A stretch of DNA of 64,000 nucleotides from Ornithodoros turicata (GCF_037126465.1 NW_026999301.1:806001-870000); one strand, 5' to 3'. Shown: positions 1 through 11,280, numbered from the stretch's first letter. The notes: generated by a model not told the origin, from the letters alone. Numbers and translations are program-made.

Positions 1-1313
1 TGTTTGCATACCCGCATGGCCTACAATAGTACTCGCCATTTCTTTCTTGACAGTCTTTTGCCATATGAGCTTCTCCACATAGGTGGCATCTAGATCGCTC
101 ATCTTTGCAATCCCTGGTGTTGTGGGTGTATAGCAAGCATCTCCCACATCTCTTTATCATGATCTCTTCGCTTACCCTGCACTCAGACCATCCCATATAT
201 AGATTTCTTTTTTCTAGTAGGGCTTTTGCTGAATGTAGTGCCACTTCTACTATGTACGTTGTGGTGCGTCCCATTTTGATTTCCTTTATGATATTGAAGT
301 CATCCTGCTGTATCTTTAGGTCGTTTTTAATGTTGATTGTTGCGAGCAGGATGTCCCTTGTGATGCGTTTTTCCACCGCTGCTATGCGCAGTCTGGGGTT
401 TCTCTTTTTAGGTAAGGCTGCCTGGAGTACTCCCGACGTTTGTTCGTTTGTGTTTACTTCTTGTACTAGTTTTCCCAGACCGTTTATATGTCGAGACTTA
501 ACCATTATTCCTCCATTCTTCATGGGTTGCAGCGTGGCATCTGGAATGCCCATTTCCGAGGGATCAGTGTTTCCTCTCAGTAAGATACCTATTTCCTCTT
601 GTGTTCTTTTATCCTTTGCGTGAATAAAAGCCACTTCCATAGAGGGTTTATCTTTGTGTCCGCTAGGATCTGGGATCGATCCCACCGCTTGCGCGTAAGT
701 CGTCTTGGGGAACTCACTCATTTTGAGTTCAAGGGTCTCCACTTTACTCTCTTCCTTCTTTAGTTCCTCCTTTAGAATGGATATTTTTCCTTCTGTTTCA
801 TTTAGGTTCTTAGTCACTGCCTCCAGATTCCTAATGGTTGTCTCCCTATCGGCAAGTATAACCTCTCTCTCTTCTTCAGCCATATTGGCCCTTACCTTTG
901 TTTCCATTAGTTTTAGCTCGAGTTCCCTTACGAGGGCTTCATACTCGTGAAATACTCCTCGTACTTCTTGCTTATGTTTTATGGGTATTGTCTGCTCAAC
1001 ATCTATGTATTTGTCCCTCAGTCCTCTCAGTCTGGCTTCGATACTCTGTTCTTTAGTTTTCCCAACTCGTTCTGCGTTCTTTTTTTCCTGTGATGCCATG
1101 GCCATTTCACTTGTCGAGCACTTTTCCTTAGAATTATCACTAGCACTCGTCTTTATTCTTTTTTCCTTTCTTTGGCTTTCTCCCTCTTTTGAATTTACAT
1201 TCTCCTTGTTCGTTACTTACACTCCTTGGTGTGAGTACCTCCTCATCAGACTCCGAACTTTCCTCAGTCGATTCCACGTCCCGATCATCTCCTCCCTTGG
1301 AATCCGTTTCCAT
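1..1313 (-). pseudogene. Non-LTR retrotransposon ORF1 (Gag-like), 3' end outside window
   Basis: Read on the minus strand from ATG at 1313-1311. The N-terminus is acidic and Ser/Glu/Asp-rich, followed by a Lys-rich stretch. That frame closes at a TAG around 1140, but the neighbouring frame carries on from about 1200 as a long charged, heptad-like (coiled-coil) region, so there is a one-base shift, probably in the poly-A run near 1160-1165. A central domain of roughly 150 residues follows. Two zinc knuckles lie near 170-50: one CX2CX4HX4C and one CX2CX3HX4C. Coiled coil, central domain, then CCHC knuckles is the order known from ORF1 proteins of arthropod non-LTR elements, which bind element RNA. 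The ORF runs off the left edge, so ORF2 would lie outside. Called a pseudogene because of the frameshift, though a sequencing error is possible. Confidence 0.72.
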
Positions 1314-1975
1314 ATTCAGGGCTATAGCATTTTGCTTGCCCTAGGAATGTATGTGCCAACTTCAACTGCGATTTTCGGCACTTTCTATTGATTTTACGAG
1401 ATTTTTGCTTTCTTCTGTTTACTTTCCTGTTCTAATTGTAGTTCCTTATTCTTTTATCTTTATTTTAGTTTTTACCTTATTTTGATACCTTACCTAGGAC
1501 TAAAGTTATAAGGTGTTTAGCACCAGTACGTCTTTAACACCTCTTTCGCTGTTTAGAACCCTTTTCTGGTGTTGTATATTTATTTTTATTAATATTTAGG
1601 AATTTATTGGTATTTGGTATATTTTCCTATTCAATAAGCTTACCTATTTACTGGTAATTATGCTAATTTTAGCGGAATTCAAATCGGAAATAGCCACGGA
1701 AATCTAAGCTAGTAGTTCTTGCCTTCGGGAACTAGCTTTCCACACAGTGGTTGGCGGCATTCAGGTCTGCAAAGTGTGACCGTACTCTAACCGAAGGCAA
1801 CAAGCTCGAGTCGTTGTCGGCGGCGCCGGCGGCGGCACTAGTAAACAAACATGGCTGCCCCGATGGATCGGGCTATCAAGATGTTTATTTTATTTTCTAG
1901 CGTTCTAGTGACCGGATTTTAAAAAGTTTTATCTTTTTGGAAATCGGAACACTAGATCTTTAATTTGAGTCCAAG
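1314..1975. other. Non-coding junction between two divergent LINE sequences
   Basis: No supported gene. The part next to 1313 is probably 5' untranslated sequence of the minus-strand retrotransposon. A GC-rich patch at 1800-1850 with GGC repeats could be part of its internal promoter. The boundary with the plus-strand LINE at about 1960-1975 shows no clear target duplication. Confidence 0.4.
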
Positions 1976-4125
1976 TTGAAAGTTCTACACCGTAAATTCA
2001 CGAAGTTAGCTTCCTCGTTGTCCAAGAGGTACAGTGTGTATAGATATGATCGCCCAGCCAGGACAGGCGGCGGTGTATTGATTGCTGTCTCTCACTCTTT
2101 TATTGCATCACCAATCCATATCAGTTCTAACCTTGAAGCTTTATGGTTAGCCATCGAAAGTGCTTCTAACCCCCGATTATTGGTATTTGTTATCGGTCTC
2201 CTCTTCACAACAATACATTCGTGAATGAACTACACGATGCATTAAATCTCTAGTAACAAGATACCCAAACACTCCACTTTTCTTATTAGGTGATTTCAGC
2301 TATACCGGAATAGATTTGCAAAGGGCATTATTCCATGCTCACACAATCTCGAGCGAAGCAGCCTACTTTGTTGAGCTGTGTAACGATTTTAACCTCACCC
2401 AATTGGTTGCACTGCCCACGAGGGTCGTTGGTAAGAAGTCCAGTATACTCGATGTGGTATTAGTCTCAGACCGTGAAAGGGTATCCGACATGCTACATTT
2501 GCCCAGTCTAAGTGACCACGATGATCTGCATTTCTACATCAACTTTCCTCTCCGTTCGCGAACGATTCATAGAAAAAGCATTCGCAATTATAAACGGGCT
2601 GACTTTGCTTCCATAAATCGTGAGCTAGAAAATTTCTATACTCATTTCGCTACTGACCTCTCAAGTCGGACAGCAGAAGAGAACTGGCAGTTGTTTAGCG
2701 ACAAGGTTGCCGAGCTCATAGACAAGTACATTCCACTTACTAGTCACTTCCTTGCTCGATTCACCTTGGTTTAGCACCACTATCCGGCGTCAAAGAAACA
2801 AAAAGCGGAGATTGTTCCGGAAAGCCAGAAAAACCCTTTCCCCACAGGATTGGCATGCCTACCATGAATGTGCGAAGTCATACAATACTACAATTAAGGA
2901 AACCAAGAAAGAGTTCTACACAAATACATTACCCTATTTACTGACGCACAACCCGAAACAATTTTATAACATAGTCAACAAACAAGTTAGCGCGACTACG
3001 TCACTAATTGATAGAGATGCCAGGCCGATTCCATGCAATCAATCTGCTGACGTTTTCAACGAATTTTTTGCCAGTGTCTTTTCCGCTGTCAGTAGGAACT
3101 GCCCACATCTACCACCATCACGTAATCTTATGCCGATGGACGCCCTGATGTTCGATCCACTCGGCGTGGTTAGGATCATCGAGGGGCTTAAGCTACGCTC
3201 TAGCTCTGGGGTGGACAGTATTAACAGCAAATTTCTCAAAAGCACAAAGTTCTACACAATCGTGATACTGACAAAATTGTTCGAGCAGTCCCTGGAGTTT
3301 GGAACGTTGCCCCATGCCTGGACGACCGGAATTGTTATACCAGTCCACAAATCGGGTAGCGTGAACCAAGCAGCCAAATTTCACCCCATATCATTAACCA
3401 GTGTGTCATGCAAGATCATGGAACACATTATATACTCCCATCTAATCCGTCACCTTGAATCAAACGCCTTTTTCACCCCATATCAGCGCGGGTTTCGCAA
3501 GCAGTTTTCCTGCGAAACGCCGTTAGCAGCCTTCTCTTATGACATCCTCCGCTATTTTGACATTGGATTAGAAGTCGACTGTATATTTCTCGACTTCAGT
3601 AAAGCTTTCGACAAGGTATCCCATAGCCATTTACTTGCGTAGGTTTCCCACCTTAATATCGACACTAAAATCCTGGCCTGGATCCAGGCATTCCTGATTG
3701 ATCGCTCGCAATTTGTCCACGTGAACAATACCGATTCTTCATCCGCACCTGTAGTATCAGGAGTTCGCCGTATCACCGTCCTAGGTCCACTTCTTTTTCT
3801 TATCTTCATCAATGACTTGCCGAACCCCGTTTCCTCCACTGTGCGACTCTATGCCGATGACTGTGTCATATACACTCCTACTGCCAACAATCTCGATACT
3901 AACCAGCTACAGTCTGACCTGACCTCTATTGCGACCTGGTGTTTCACTTGGTCTATGGAGTTGAACATCAGTAAGTGCAAGCATCTGAGAATCTCTCGAT
4001 CCCGCAAACCATCCCCCCTAGTCGAATACAACATTAGTGGTGTGAACCTTGAACGAGTGTCCACGTTCGAGTACCTAGGTGTCCACATATCGTCTAACCT
4101 CTCGTGGAAAACCCACATAGCCCCC
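1976..4125 (+). pseudogene. Degraded LINE ORF2: APE endonuclease plus reverse transcriptase
   Basis: Several plus-strand frames add up to one ORF2. 1976-2224 has an endonuclease segment with RTGGGVLIAV. Around 2285 comes a degenerate GDF motif (GDFS), and at about 2510-2525 the SDHD end of the APE-type endonuclease domain. 2752-3642 carries the linker and RT fingers/palm, including a GIVIPVHKSG segment, a degenerate PISLTS motif and the catalytic LDFSKAFD block. 3721-4125 carries GPLLFLIFINDL, the YADD active-site box at 3850-3861 and the following EYLGV block. The frame is broken near 2225, near 2760 and by a TAG at about 3640. Sequence similarity to RT stops at about 4125, so the C-terminus is missing. 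The 5' end is also truncated, since the first endonuclease motifs are absent. Most like the CR1/Jockey group; it cannot make an active protein. Confidence 0.85.
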
Positions 4126-4682
4126 CAGGCAGCACAGCGCGACGACCCAACGTCGGTGCGCAGGCGGCGACCGACCCGACCGGGTCGGCTACCGACCATG
4201 GTACGACATACGGTTTGCCACACGGGGATGTTAATGGTCCGTTATCGGCAGCCTGTATCGTACCCCAACGAGTTCCCGAGGTGCAGCCAATGCACACTTA
4301 CGGGTACCTCCTACCCCCCAAACAAGAGTTAATTTGCGCGATTTTTAAAAACAAAATCAATATGTCACTGTAGAAAATTCTTTATTGCATCATAGTCACA
4401 AGATACATGGGTTCTTTATGGCATCACTTCACCAGCAATGACAAAAAAAATGAGTGTTACATTGAAAGTATACAATCACCAGCCCCGCATATGTACTATT
4501 TACTTCACAAATATTCACTTAACAGAGGTTATATGGAAGAAAGATAGAAGTTGGAACTCGTTGCCAGTTAAGTTAGACCGTTGAAAGATAGAAGTCACTG
4601 AAAAGGTTAGCCAGAACATGATTGTAGGCCGGTTCCACGTTAGGTGAGACAGGATTTTCATTATTTATATATATATTTAGAA
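4126..4682. other. Unassigned repeat-like sequence after LINE truncation
   Basis: 4126-4330 is GC-rich and open by chance in several frames. It begins abruptly where RT similarity ends, so it is probably a different dispersed repeat. 4578-4612 shares about 30 nt with 49889-49919 (a SINE-like fragment ending in GGTTAGCCAG). The rest is AT-rich with no gene seen. Confidence 0.4.
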
Positions 4683-4917
4683 GCTCATCGTACATGATGA
4701 TCAACATTGATAAAATTAATCATGCCTACCGAATACTTTCCGTGCAAAAAATCAAGAAATCAGGCCCTGAATTCGATTGTTGCAATTTTGCCGTGTTTGC
4801 ACGTGTATACATCCTGAGTTTTAAAAGATATCATAGTGAACTCTTTTTATGCTTTTGTATGCCTACCTACCAGCAGTCCGAACGCAAATTTTGGCGCACA
4901 GGTGCAACACTGTGCTG

Positions 4918-4925
4918 TATAAAAA
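4918..4925 (+). promoter_or_regulatory. TATA-box-like element in left arm
   Basis: TATAAAAA sits about 30 nt upstream of a GCGCAGTTTTGTTCC stretch that could act as an initiator. The same arrangement occurs in the opposite arm. It resembles a Pol II core promoter, but only by motif. Confidence 0.3.
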
Positions 4926-5360
4926 GCGGCGAACATGCCCTGTCGCGCAGTTTTGTTCCAGCTTCGACGCTTCTTGCTCTGGCTGTAGATATCTCCGTTC
5001 GTACACAGTAAGGCCGCGTTTTAAAGCGCTAACCACCTGCATACGCCTTGGAGAAAAAAAGTTTTTTTGCGTTGGATGAAAGGCCTAACATCGGGCCATA
5101 TCCTGGCAAAATATATACGAAATCAAGTGGGACACTTTTGATAAATACACGCGCAAAATCCATGTTTTTTCGAAATACGCCTAAACATTTGCCTATTTTA
5201 CCACATGCCGCTAGGAAGTATATGCAGGATAGATATATCAGATGAAAGAGCATTAAAAGCTGAGTGAGCTGATGCAAAAGTATTGCGATCAGGGACATCT
5301 ACAGCCAGAGATACCACGCGTCGAAATTGGGAGCAAACTGCGCGAGAGGGCAGAGGGCAT

Positions 5361-5368
5361 TTTTTATA
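5361..5368 (-). promoter_or_regulatory. TATA-box-like element in right arm
   Basis: Reverse complement TATAAAAA followed by GCGCAGTTTGCTCCC about 30 nt downstream on the minus strand. It mirrors the left-arm element and is supported by that conservation between the diverged arms. Confidence 0.3.
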
Positions 5369-5610
5369 GCACACAGCGTTGCACCTGCGCGCTACAATTT
5401 GCTCTCTGACTGCTGGCCTGTAGGCATAATAAAGCATAAAAAAAATTCACAACAATATCTTTTAACACCCGGGAGATATACGCGTACAAACACGGCCGAA
5501 TTCAGGGCCGGATTTTCTCGTTTTTTTTTTTTTTTTTGCACGACAGCTACTCGGCAAAAATGATTCATTCTTCCGCTGTTGATCATAATACACGATGAGC
5601 TTATCAATAT

Positions 5611-6864
5611 AAAAAATACTGAAAACCCAGGAGGTCGCTCGGACCTCCCTGCCTGAACTGACGTGAAACCGGCCCGTAACTAAATTTCAAATCCACTTAC
5701 ACGTAATAAAACGTAATGAAAATTGACGTGAAGTTCCTAAGCTACTTTAGAAATGTAACAAGTTACCTTCAAGGTATTTGCTACTCAATATCTATACTTT
5801 TTTGTTCTTGACCTGTCTATAGGGCTAATTCAGACCTTGCTGTCACAATGGGCGATTCAAGACGTTTCAAAATAATCTTGATATACAAAAACGATATCAA
5901 TATCTCCTACGACGAAAGAAGCCTACATTTATAGGCTTCTTTAGGGAAGGATTTGATGATTTTGATCTCGGTACGTGAAAGGGAGCACAAAGCGCACATA
6001 TCGTAGAACCGTGCCAAGTTTTAACACTGCTACTCAATGCCCTCTATCATTAACAATACACTGCTTATCGTTAAGATGCGCGATATCTCAGCTTCCTAAT
6101 GCTCGGCTAAAACATAATTTGTAACATTCACCATGTAACAACGGGAGTTAGACGCGCCGTGCACATGTCATCTTTCATCTCAAGTCATGGGGGGGGGGGG
6201 GGGAAGGACTCAGCCTGCGATGTTTGTAAACCAGAATCGAGCAAAAGGAACTTGGAACTTTCTTCAAGTTGCTTTGACAAACTTAACCCCCCACCCCCGA
6301 AACAAAAGAACAGGGGAAAGGAACGAACTCCTCAAGAAGTTACTGGAGCTCAAAAGCAAAGAGCTACGCAAAAAGTTACTGAAATTAGCTAAGCTCAGTA
6401 GCCTGGTTACAGTATCGAGTTACTGGTAACGAGTTACCCCCAACAACATGGAACACGTGAACAACTTGAGAATCCGTACTACATGTGTCATGATCGTTCT
6501 ATACCCTCTTTAAGAAAACAGAAGAAAATATCTGCGCACCTTTGCTAATACGAGGGCAACATACATACAATTTGAGAGCCACAATCTAAGAAAAAAGGGT
6601 GTGATAAGATAGTAACTTCTTTAGTTACCTCCTAGGTCAACATAGCGTCTGATAAAGGGTGTAAAAGGGTGGTAAAAGGAATTATCATCCGTCCAAATTG
6701 CGACAAAAAGGCGTACGCCCCCCTCGCTCACCTAATCAGAAGCGGTAGCTCTATCATTCGTAGGTAAAACTTTGCAACCGTTTAGGCACAACATATGCGA
6801 CAACTAATATTAATAATTAGGGGTTTACGTGGAGAGACAACTGAGATCATGAGCGACGCCACAG
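5611..6864. other. No gene seen; poly-G tract
   Basis: AT-rich sequence without a credible ORF. A 15-nt G homopolymer lies at 6189-6203. The short ORFs that overlap it look like chance translations of low-complexity sequence. Confidence 0.5.
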
Positions 6865-7079
6865 CGGTCGGTCTGTGGATTGCTTTTGCCCGCCTGAGGG
6901 TTCTTTAACGTGCGATGAAAGCTCATCACACGGCACCCCGTATTTAAAGTCCCTCGCGGAAAACGGCGTGTCTAAGCAACTTGTATCCTGCCACCAAGTT
7001 GCTGGCGTCCTCGGCCGGGTTCGAACCCGCGATCTCGGGATCAGAAGGCGAACACGCTACCGACTGAGCCACCGAGGCC
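6865..7079 (-). mobile_element. tRNA-derived SINE (Ruka-like)
   Basis: On the minus strand, 7079-7009 folds like a tRNA-related SINE head. There is an A-box-like GTGGCTCAGTCGG, a B box GGTTCGAACCC, and matching acceptor-like ends CCTCGG/CCGAGG. The anticodon stem does not pair properly, so this is not a working tRNA gene. The tail (7008 down to about 6865) is a unique SINE body. From memory it resembles the tRNA-derived Ruka SINE family of ticks; that needs a database comparison. Transcription would be by Pol III, and mobilisation would need LINE enzymes encoded elsewhere. The 3' end is approximate. Confidence 0.7.
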
Positions 7080-7763
7080 GGTACATGCGACAACTATTCC
7101 CTCCTAAAAGGTGTAATTGCTCCACCATTTTTTCTGAGAGTGCAGTATGGCATATGTGTGACTCGTACCTTTGTCTTTAGGACACTGTGAGAAATATTAA
7201 TGTATCAAGAAGATGCCTTTTCTTATACATAGACTTTGTTGCTATGTGGGCCTCTTATTATGGATACCCGAAGTCCTTTTAAAAGAAAAACAACACAGCA
7301 TACCAGATTGTATTCCTTTCAAGCAAGCATCACAGCGCGATAGGTTCATAGTGTTGTAACCGAAGTGCGGGGTGGATTCTGCAAGTGGACGATAGCTTGA
7401 GGTCAGGGTTACACTGAGAAAAGTACACCACACCACAAGACGCACACGTTATTGAATACAGACCAAATAGCTAAACTTACAGTTTTCAGCATGACATGAC
7501 AAGATCCGCTAGAAAAATCTTGACCATCATCACCGGCTCTGAGGCAGAGATCTGGTGGTGGACACTTCAGTGATACCTTCATCAAGGCATTGATTTATTT
7601 AAGCACGCTCTAGTAGCAGTCCAGCATGGCATTCTGAATGAAAGATCAGGATAGCTTTCATTCACTCACAATTTCAAACAAATTGACATATCATATGCGT
7701 CGATCATATTACGCAAACGGACTAAAGCGGAATAGTTTATTCACTTCGGAAGTTCTTTTTTTT

Positions 7764-8240
7764 TTATTTAGAATGACTACAAAAACGAACCTTGAGCTGA
7801 AGTCCTCCACCATTCCAGTTTTGTAGGCACGCAGGAGGTGGAAAGCACAGCTGCAGCACGCAGTCGTCCTGAGAAATGGTTATATTTCGTTTGATGTCAA
7901 ATGCACAATACGTACGATTCCACACTTTACTGAAACATATTTTCACCAAAACGTAGTTCATTATCCTAAAAGCAACGCATAAACCACAATGGATCACTGA
8001 AATCGAAACTATGCGATGCTGCGCTGCGAAGTTTCGAGAGAAGCCTTCTAGAACGGTGTCACTCGTGTTGAAAATGCATCTATGAGTAGCGTTTATCAAT
8101 GTGAGGAATACCACAAGAAGAAATAGCACTTGCCCCTCGATAAATCGCTTAAAAATGTCGGAGTTCCTCGAAAGTTTCGGGAGCACGGCCGGATACGTTC
8201 GTTTCTCGCAGCGAGGGCGACGGGGACTCCGACAGTGCAA
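7764..8240 (-). CDS. Hypothetical ORF, 158 aa, unrecognised
   Basis: Open for 158 codons in a region otherwise lacking clear repeats. The product has a basic N-terminus, a hydrophobic segment at about residues 37-50 (LFLLVVFLTLI) that could be a membrane or internal signal segment, and a Cys- and Pro-containing C-terminal third with an N-glycosylation-type NITI site. I do not recognise a family. It may be an exon of a host gene or a chance ORF: no splice sites or polyadenylation signal could be tied to it, and a poly-T/A run (7755-7766) lies at its 3' end. Low confidence that it is real. Confidence 0.2.
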   Translation of the reverse strand: MHCRSPRRPRCEKRTYPAVLPKLSRNSDIFKRFIEGQVLFLLVVFLTLINATHRCIFNTSDTVLEGFSRNFAAQHRIVSISVIHCGLCVAFRIMNYVLVKICFSKVWNRTYCAFDIKRNITISQDDCVLQLCFPPPACLQNWNGGGLQLKVRFCSHSK

Positions 8241-8376
8241 ACACGGCTGGAAGATCGAGGAACATCATTGACCAGATTCGAAACTGTCGGTCACGTGATT
8301 GCAACACTCGGCGCCTGACAATCTGGGAAGAGAAATCCGTTGCTGCACCACGGTCATGTGACTGCTTAGCGTGAAG

Positions 8377-8520
8377 TGGTCAGATCAGCATCGGGGAGCG
8401 ATCCTATATTTTGGTCACATGACCAAGATCAGCCCAGACCGGGAAATGATCAGAGCAGCATCGGGGAGCGATTCTATATTATTGTTCACATAACCAGAAG
8501 GAGACCAGAGCGGGAAATCA
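8377..8520 (+). repeat. Two-copy tandem duplication, about 70 bp
   Basis: The block around CATCGGGGAGCGAT occurs at about 8389 and again at about 8459, each followed by a similar CTATATT...TCACAT...ACCA stretch. The two copies are diverged. No coding role is evident. Confidence 0.55.
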
Positions 8521-8696
8521 TCAAGGCACCGTCGGGGGACTACCTCACCTTCACTTGCGCTCTACCTCCTCAGTTCCCACACTGCTGGGAACCAGTCGGG
8601 CACTATCGCCCGTTCAGGAGCGGAAGCCCCCATTGCGTCCCCATTCTTTTCCCGAGGGTTTGTGCTGCCTGGGCCATATATGCGGTGGTTCAAACT

Positions 8697-8911
8697 CAAT
8701 TCTTGGTTTCATTCGCCGCTCGTTCCATCAGGCTCCTACCAATGTGAAGCTTCATCAGTATAAATCACTCGTTCGACCCAAACTCGAATATGCGGCGTCG
8801 GTGTGGGACCCGGCTACTGATAACCTAGTGAAAATGATCGAATCAGTACAAAATCGAGCCGCGCGTTTTATCCTATCAAATTACAACCGCACGTCTATCG
8901 CAACGGTTACA
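8697..8911 (+). pseudogene. LINE ORF2 C-terminal fragment (5' part, split by insertion)
   Basis: The plus-strand frame encodes the RT-thumb/C-terminal region typical of CR1/Jockey-type ORF2: a FIRRSF...PTNVK block, LVRPKLEYAASVWDP, then QNRAARFI. This is the part missing from the LINE at 1976-4125, but nothing shows they were one copy. Coding similarity stops abruptly at 8911, where the TIR of a DNA element starts, and resumes at about 10160. The 5' boundary at about 8697 is a typical LINE 5' truncation. Confidence 0.8.
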
Positions 8912-10148
8912 TCCCATTTCGCCTATTCCCATCTCGCCTAATCCGGATTATCGGATTAAAGAGGCGGGAGGGGTAACTGGCGTTAGGCGAAATGGGACTG
9001 ATGTGCTATCTCATTAGGCAAAACGGGACTGTCGACAAGTGGGCGTTACTTACATGCCCCGCCCCGATAGTGACGTCTGCAAGAAATGAATGCGCTCGTC
9101 CGACGACAACCTTACGTCGCCCGAAACAAGGACCTTTACATTTGCAAACGAAGGTGTGTGCGATACCACTAATAATAAAATGAATCGACTGTTATCGAGT
9201 AAAACGTTTTCGTTGATTCATGAATGGATGGATAGATGAATGTTTGACGTAAAAAAGGGATAAGTTTCCATACAGACTAGACACGGAAATGGACCTGCTA
9301 CCTGTGATTTATCCAGGCCCCCCCCCTACACCCCTTAACACCCCCCAAAATCTGGAGGAGACCCCCTAAAATCTTGTGAGATTGCGCAACATTGAGTGAA
9401 ACGCATGTAAATACACCCCCTTGCAGAACCCAACACCCCCGCAATCACGAAATTCTGGGTAAACCATTGCCTGCTACCACTTTGCAAAATCACTAGCAGG
9501 GAGACAGGTCTTTCGTGCGGCTCAGGGAATTGGACTTGGAATGAAAAAAAAAGAGGCAGATTTTTTTTATTTTTGGTCACTTCAAAAAAAGAAAGAAAGA
9601 AAACTTCACTCGTGAAAAGAGCGGAGGGAACACGAAGGCATGCCGAAGGGTACGCCGTGACCAACCAGATGGTCGTGACGTGATCCCTGTGCACGTGACC
9701 TGTGACAGACCTCATTGGTTTAGCACATAGATACGAAATATAACAGGTAAAGTGACTTCTGGCAGCGCGCTTGAATAGAACTAGCAAAGAGATAAAGTTG
9801 TTATGTGGAGATGCGTAATTCACTTTGACTTCCCGACAAAGAATAACAAATTTCTCGCATATACTTTTCAGGAAGTATTAAAAAATGCATTTAACGCATT
9901 GCTATATGCTTGAATAAAACCAACCAGGTTCTAAAGTTATGCGAAGATGCGAAAGTGACTTTTGGCAGCACGCCAGTGGACCGCCTTCTTTCCTCACGTG
10001 ACAGGGATCAGTAGGCGAAGTGGGACTGTCTGCAATATACATTAGGCCAAATGGGACCCCCTTGAGTTGGATGTTGATGAACTTCCTAAGGGATGGCGCG
10101 AAAATCTGCTAAAAAGCATTATGCGAAATGGGAATAGGCGAAGTGGGA
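8912..10148. mobile_element. 1.24 kb non-autonomous DNA element with 31-bp TIRs
   Basis: TIRs at 8912-8942 and 10118-10148 match at 28 of 31 positions; both contain TTCGCCTATTCCCAT in TIR orientation. The element interrupts a LINE reading frame, which gives an independent proof of its borders. A GGCGAAATGGGA-like motif is iterated inside both ends: about 8983, 9013, 10010 and 10041, all in the right-TIR orientation, and again in the TIRs. No transposase ORF is present. No clean target duplication was found; the LINE resumes about 10 nt beyond the right TIR. Superfamily not assigned. Confidence 0.75.
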
Positions 10149-10159
10149 AGACACGATCG

Positions 10160-10672
10160 TAACACACATGAAACAACTTTTGCACTTATCACCTTTCTCG
10201 CATCGCCGAAAAATGGCCCGTCGCATCCTATTTCAAAAAATGTAGTACCACGATGATCCCGTTCTTTTCGTCTTACCTCTCGGCTCCACAATACATTTCA
10301 CGACGCATCGATCACGCACGGAAGGTCTTCGTGCACCCTTGCAACACCAATCCTTTCTCTGACTCTTCTTTTCATCTGACTTTTCATCCGCACGTCTCGT
10401 GAATGGAATTGTCTACCACGTAACGTTGTTAATATCCGGGACTCATCTACCTCCAAGGACACACTCGAAGACTTACTTCACCACCCTAACCACTAACATC
10501 ACGCAGTGAAAGTGTCCTTTGTACTTGTAACTACATTTACATGTATTGCTAATTGTTTTTGTGTTACATTTTGTATCTACAGAGCTTTATCATTTGTTAT
10601 ATGCCTATTTGTTTGCATTTCCTCTCTGCAATGCCTCACGGCCCTGAGGGTACTATGAATAAATAAATACGA
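10160..10672 (+). pseudogene. LINE ORF2 C-terminus and 3' UTR (3' part of split copy)
   Basis: This continues the fragment at 8697-8911: a VTHMKQLLHLSP-like block, RRKMAR, then a frameshift into IDHARKVFVHPCNTN...SFHLTF and a terminal WNCLPRNVV block. The order is the normal C-terminal one for CR1/Jockey-type LINEs. An in-frame TAG sits at about 10242. The stop at about 10495 is followed by a roughly 170-nt 3' UTR ending in GAATAAATAAATA and CGACGACGAC, a microsatellite-like tail typical of LINE 3' ends. Confidence 0.8.
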
Positions 10673-11209
10673 CGACGACCCAAATTGCAGAATATGACAG
10701 GCATGGCGCAACAGAAACACTAGAAACACTACTCAGCGGAAGCCAGCGCAGCCACGTGACCGGAACCCAACAAGATTTCGCAACCGCTCCGAAGGCGTTG
10801 GTCAGAGCACTCTGGGTCGCTCCGAGTTGGAGGAAGGAGCTCCAAATGAACCAGTCGAATGCAGTGAAACTGCTCTGTTTCGACCAGTCGAAGACTAAAA
10901 GTCGCTCCATCGCGCTCTAGAGCGGTCGGAACCAGTCAGTTGAAGACACCATTAAAGTGTGCGGGACCATCCCTTGCTTTTCAATTTGGTTTTCCAAGGT
11001 TGTCGCGCACGGCTGTTCTGTGTTATTCGCCTGAAACACCGCACGCAGCCATGCCATTATATGCGTTTTACAATGTTCTTCCCGAAACGTGGTACCACCG
11101 GTAGGCGGAAAGAAAAAAAATAAAATAAAATAGAGCCACTGACCTCTATCTAGCCAGCTGTGGCGTTCCATTTTCCTTCCAAAAACCTGTTGATTAAAGC
11201 TTGAAGCAC
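10673..11209. other. Intergenic; probable MITE remnants and tRNA 5' flank
   Basis: 10740-10940 is rich in short CAGTCGAA/GCTCC-type inverted motifs and may be a decayed small transposon. The last 60 nt (from about 11150) resemble the 5' flank of the tRNA-Gly gene at 54814, sharing CAGCTGTGGCGTT, so they may contain upstream Pol III control sequence. Confidence 0.35.
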
Positions 11210-11280
11210 GCGTCGGTGGTTCAGTGGTAGAATACTCGCCTGCCACGCGGGTGGCCCGGGTTCGATTCCCGGCCGACGCA
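11210..11280 (+). tRNA. tRNA-Gly(GCC)
   Basis: A 71-nt gene with a complete cloverleaf: acceptor stem GCGTCGG/CCGACGC plus discriminator A, D arm starting at TGGTTCAGTGGTAG, anticodon stem CTCGC/GCGGG around the loop CTGCCAC (anticodon GCC), and a TpsiC arm with the GGTTCGATTCC B box. A T4 run directly follows, which would serve as Pol III terminator. It is identical to the copy at 54814-54884, and the 5' flanks are also related, which points to gene duplication rather than retroposition. Confidence 0.95.

Larger units (their letters stand above)
4683..5600. repeat. Imperfect long inverted repeat (arms about 300 bp)
   Basis: The left arm (about 4683-5004) and right arm (about 5298-5600) are reverse complements of each other with many mismatches and small indels. 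The spacer 5005-5297 is unrelated. Shared landmarks are the GCTCATCGT ends, a GGCCCTGAATTCG block, a TGCCTACC/GGCCAGCAGTC block and a TATAAAA box. The arms are too diverged for a recent foldback duplication. The spacer starts with a T/A homopolymer stretch around 5055. This could be two head-to-head copies of one repeat (for example LTR or promoter fragments) or an old foldback transposon. No open reading frame is convincing. Confidence 0.7.

Noticed and set aside
105..1391. Plus-strand ORFs of 81-172 codons
   Set aside because: They are antisense shadows of the minus-strand ORF1, which has zinc knuckles and a coiled coil.
6159..6429. Two overlapping ORFs starting at the poly-G tract
   Set aside because: Both frames are open through the same low-complexity sequence and neither shows a motif.
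7009..7079. Functional tRNA gene on the minus strand
   Set aside because: A and B boxes are present but the anticodon stem does not pair and a SINE body is attached; called a SINE head instead.
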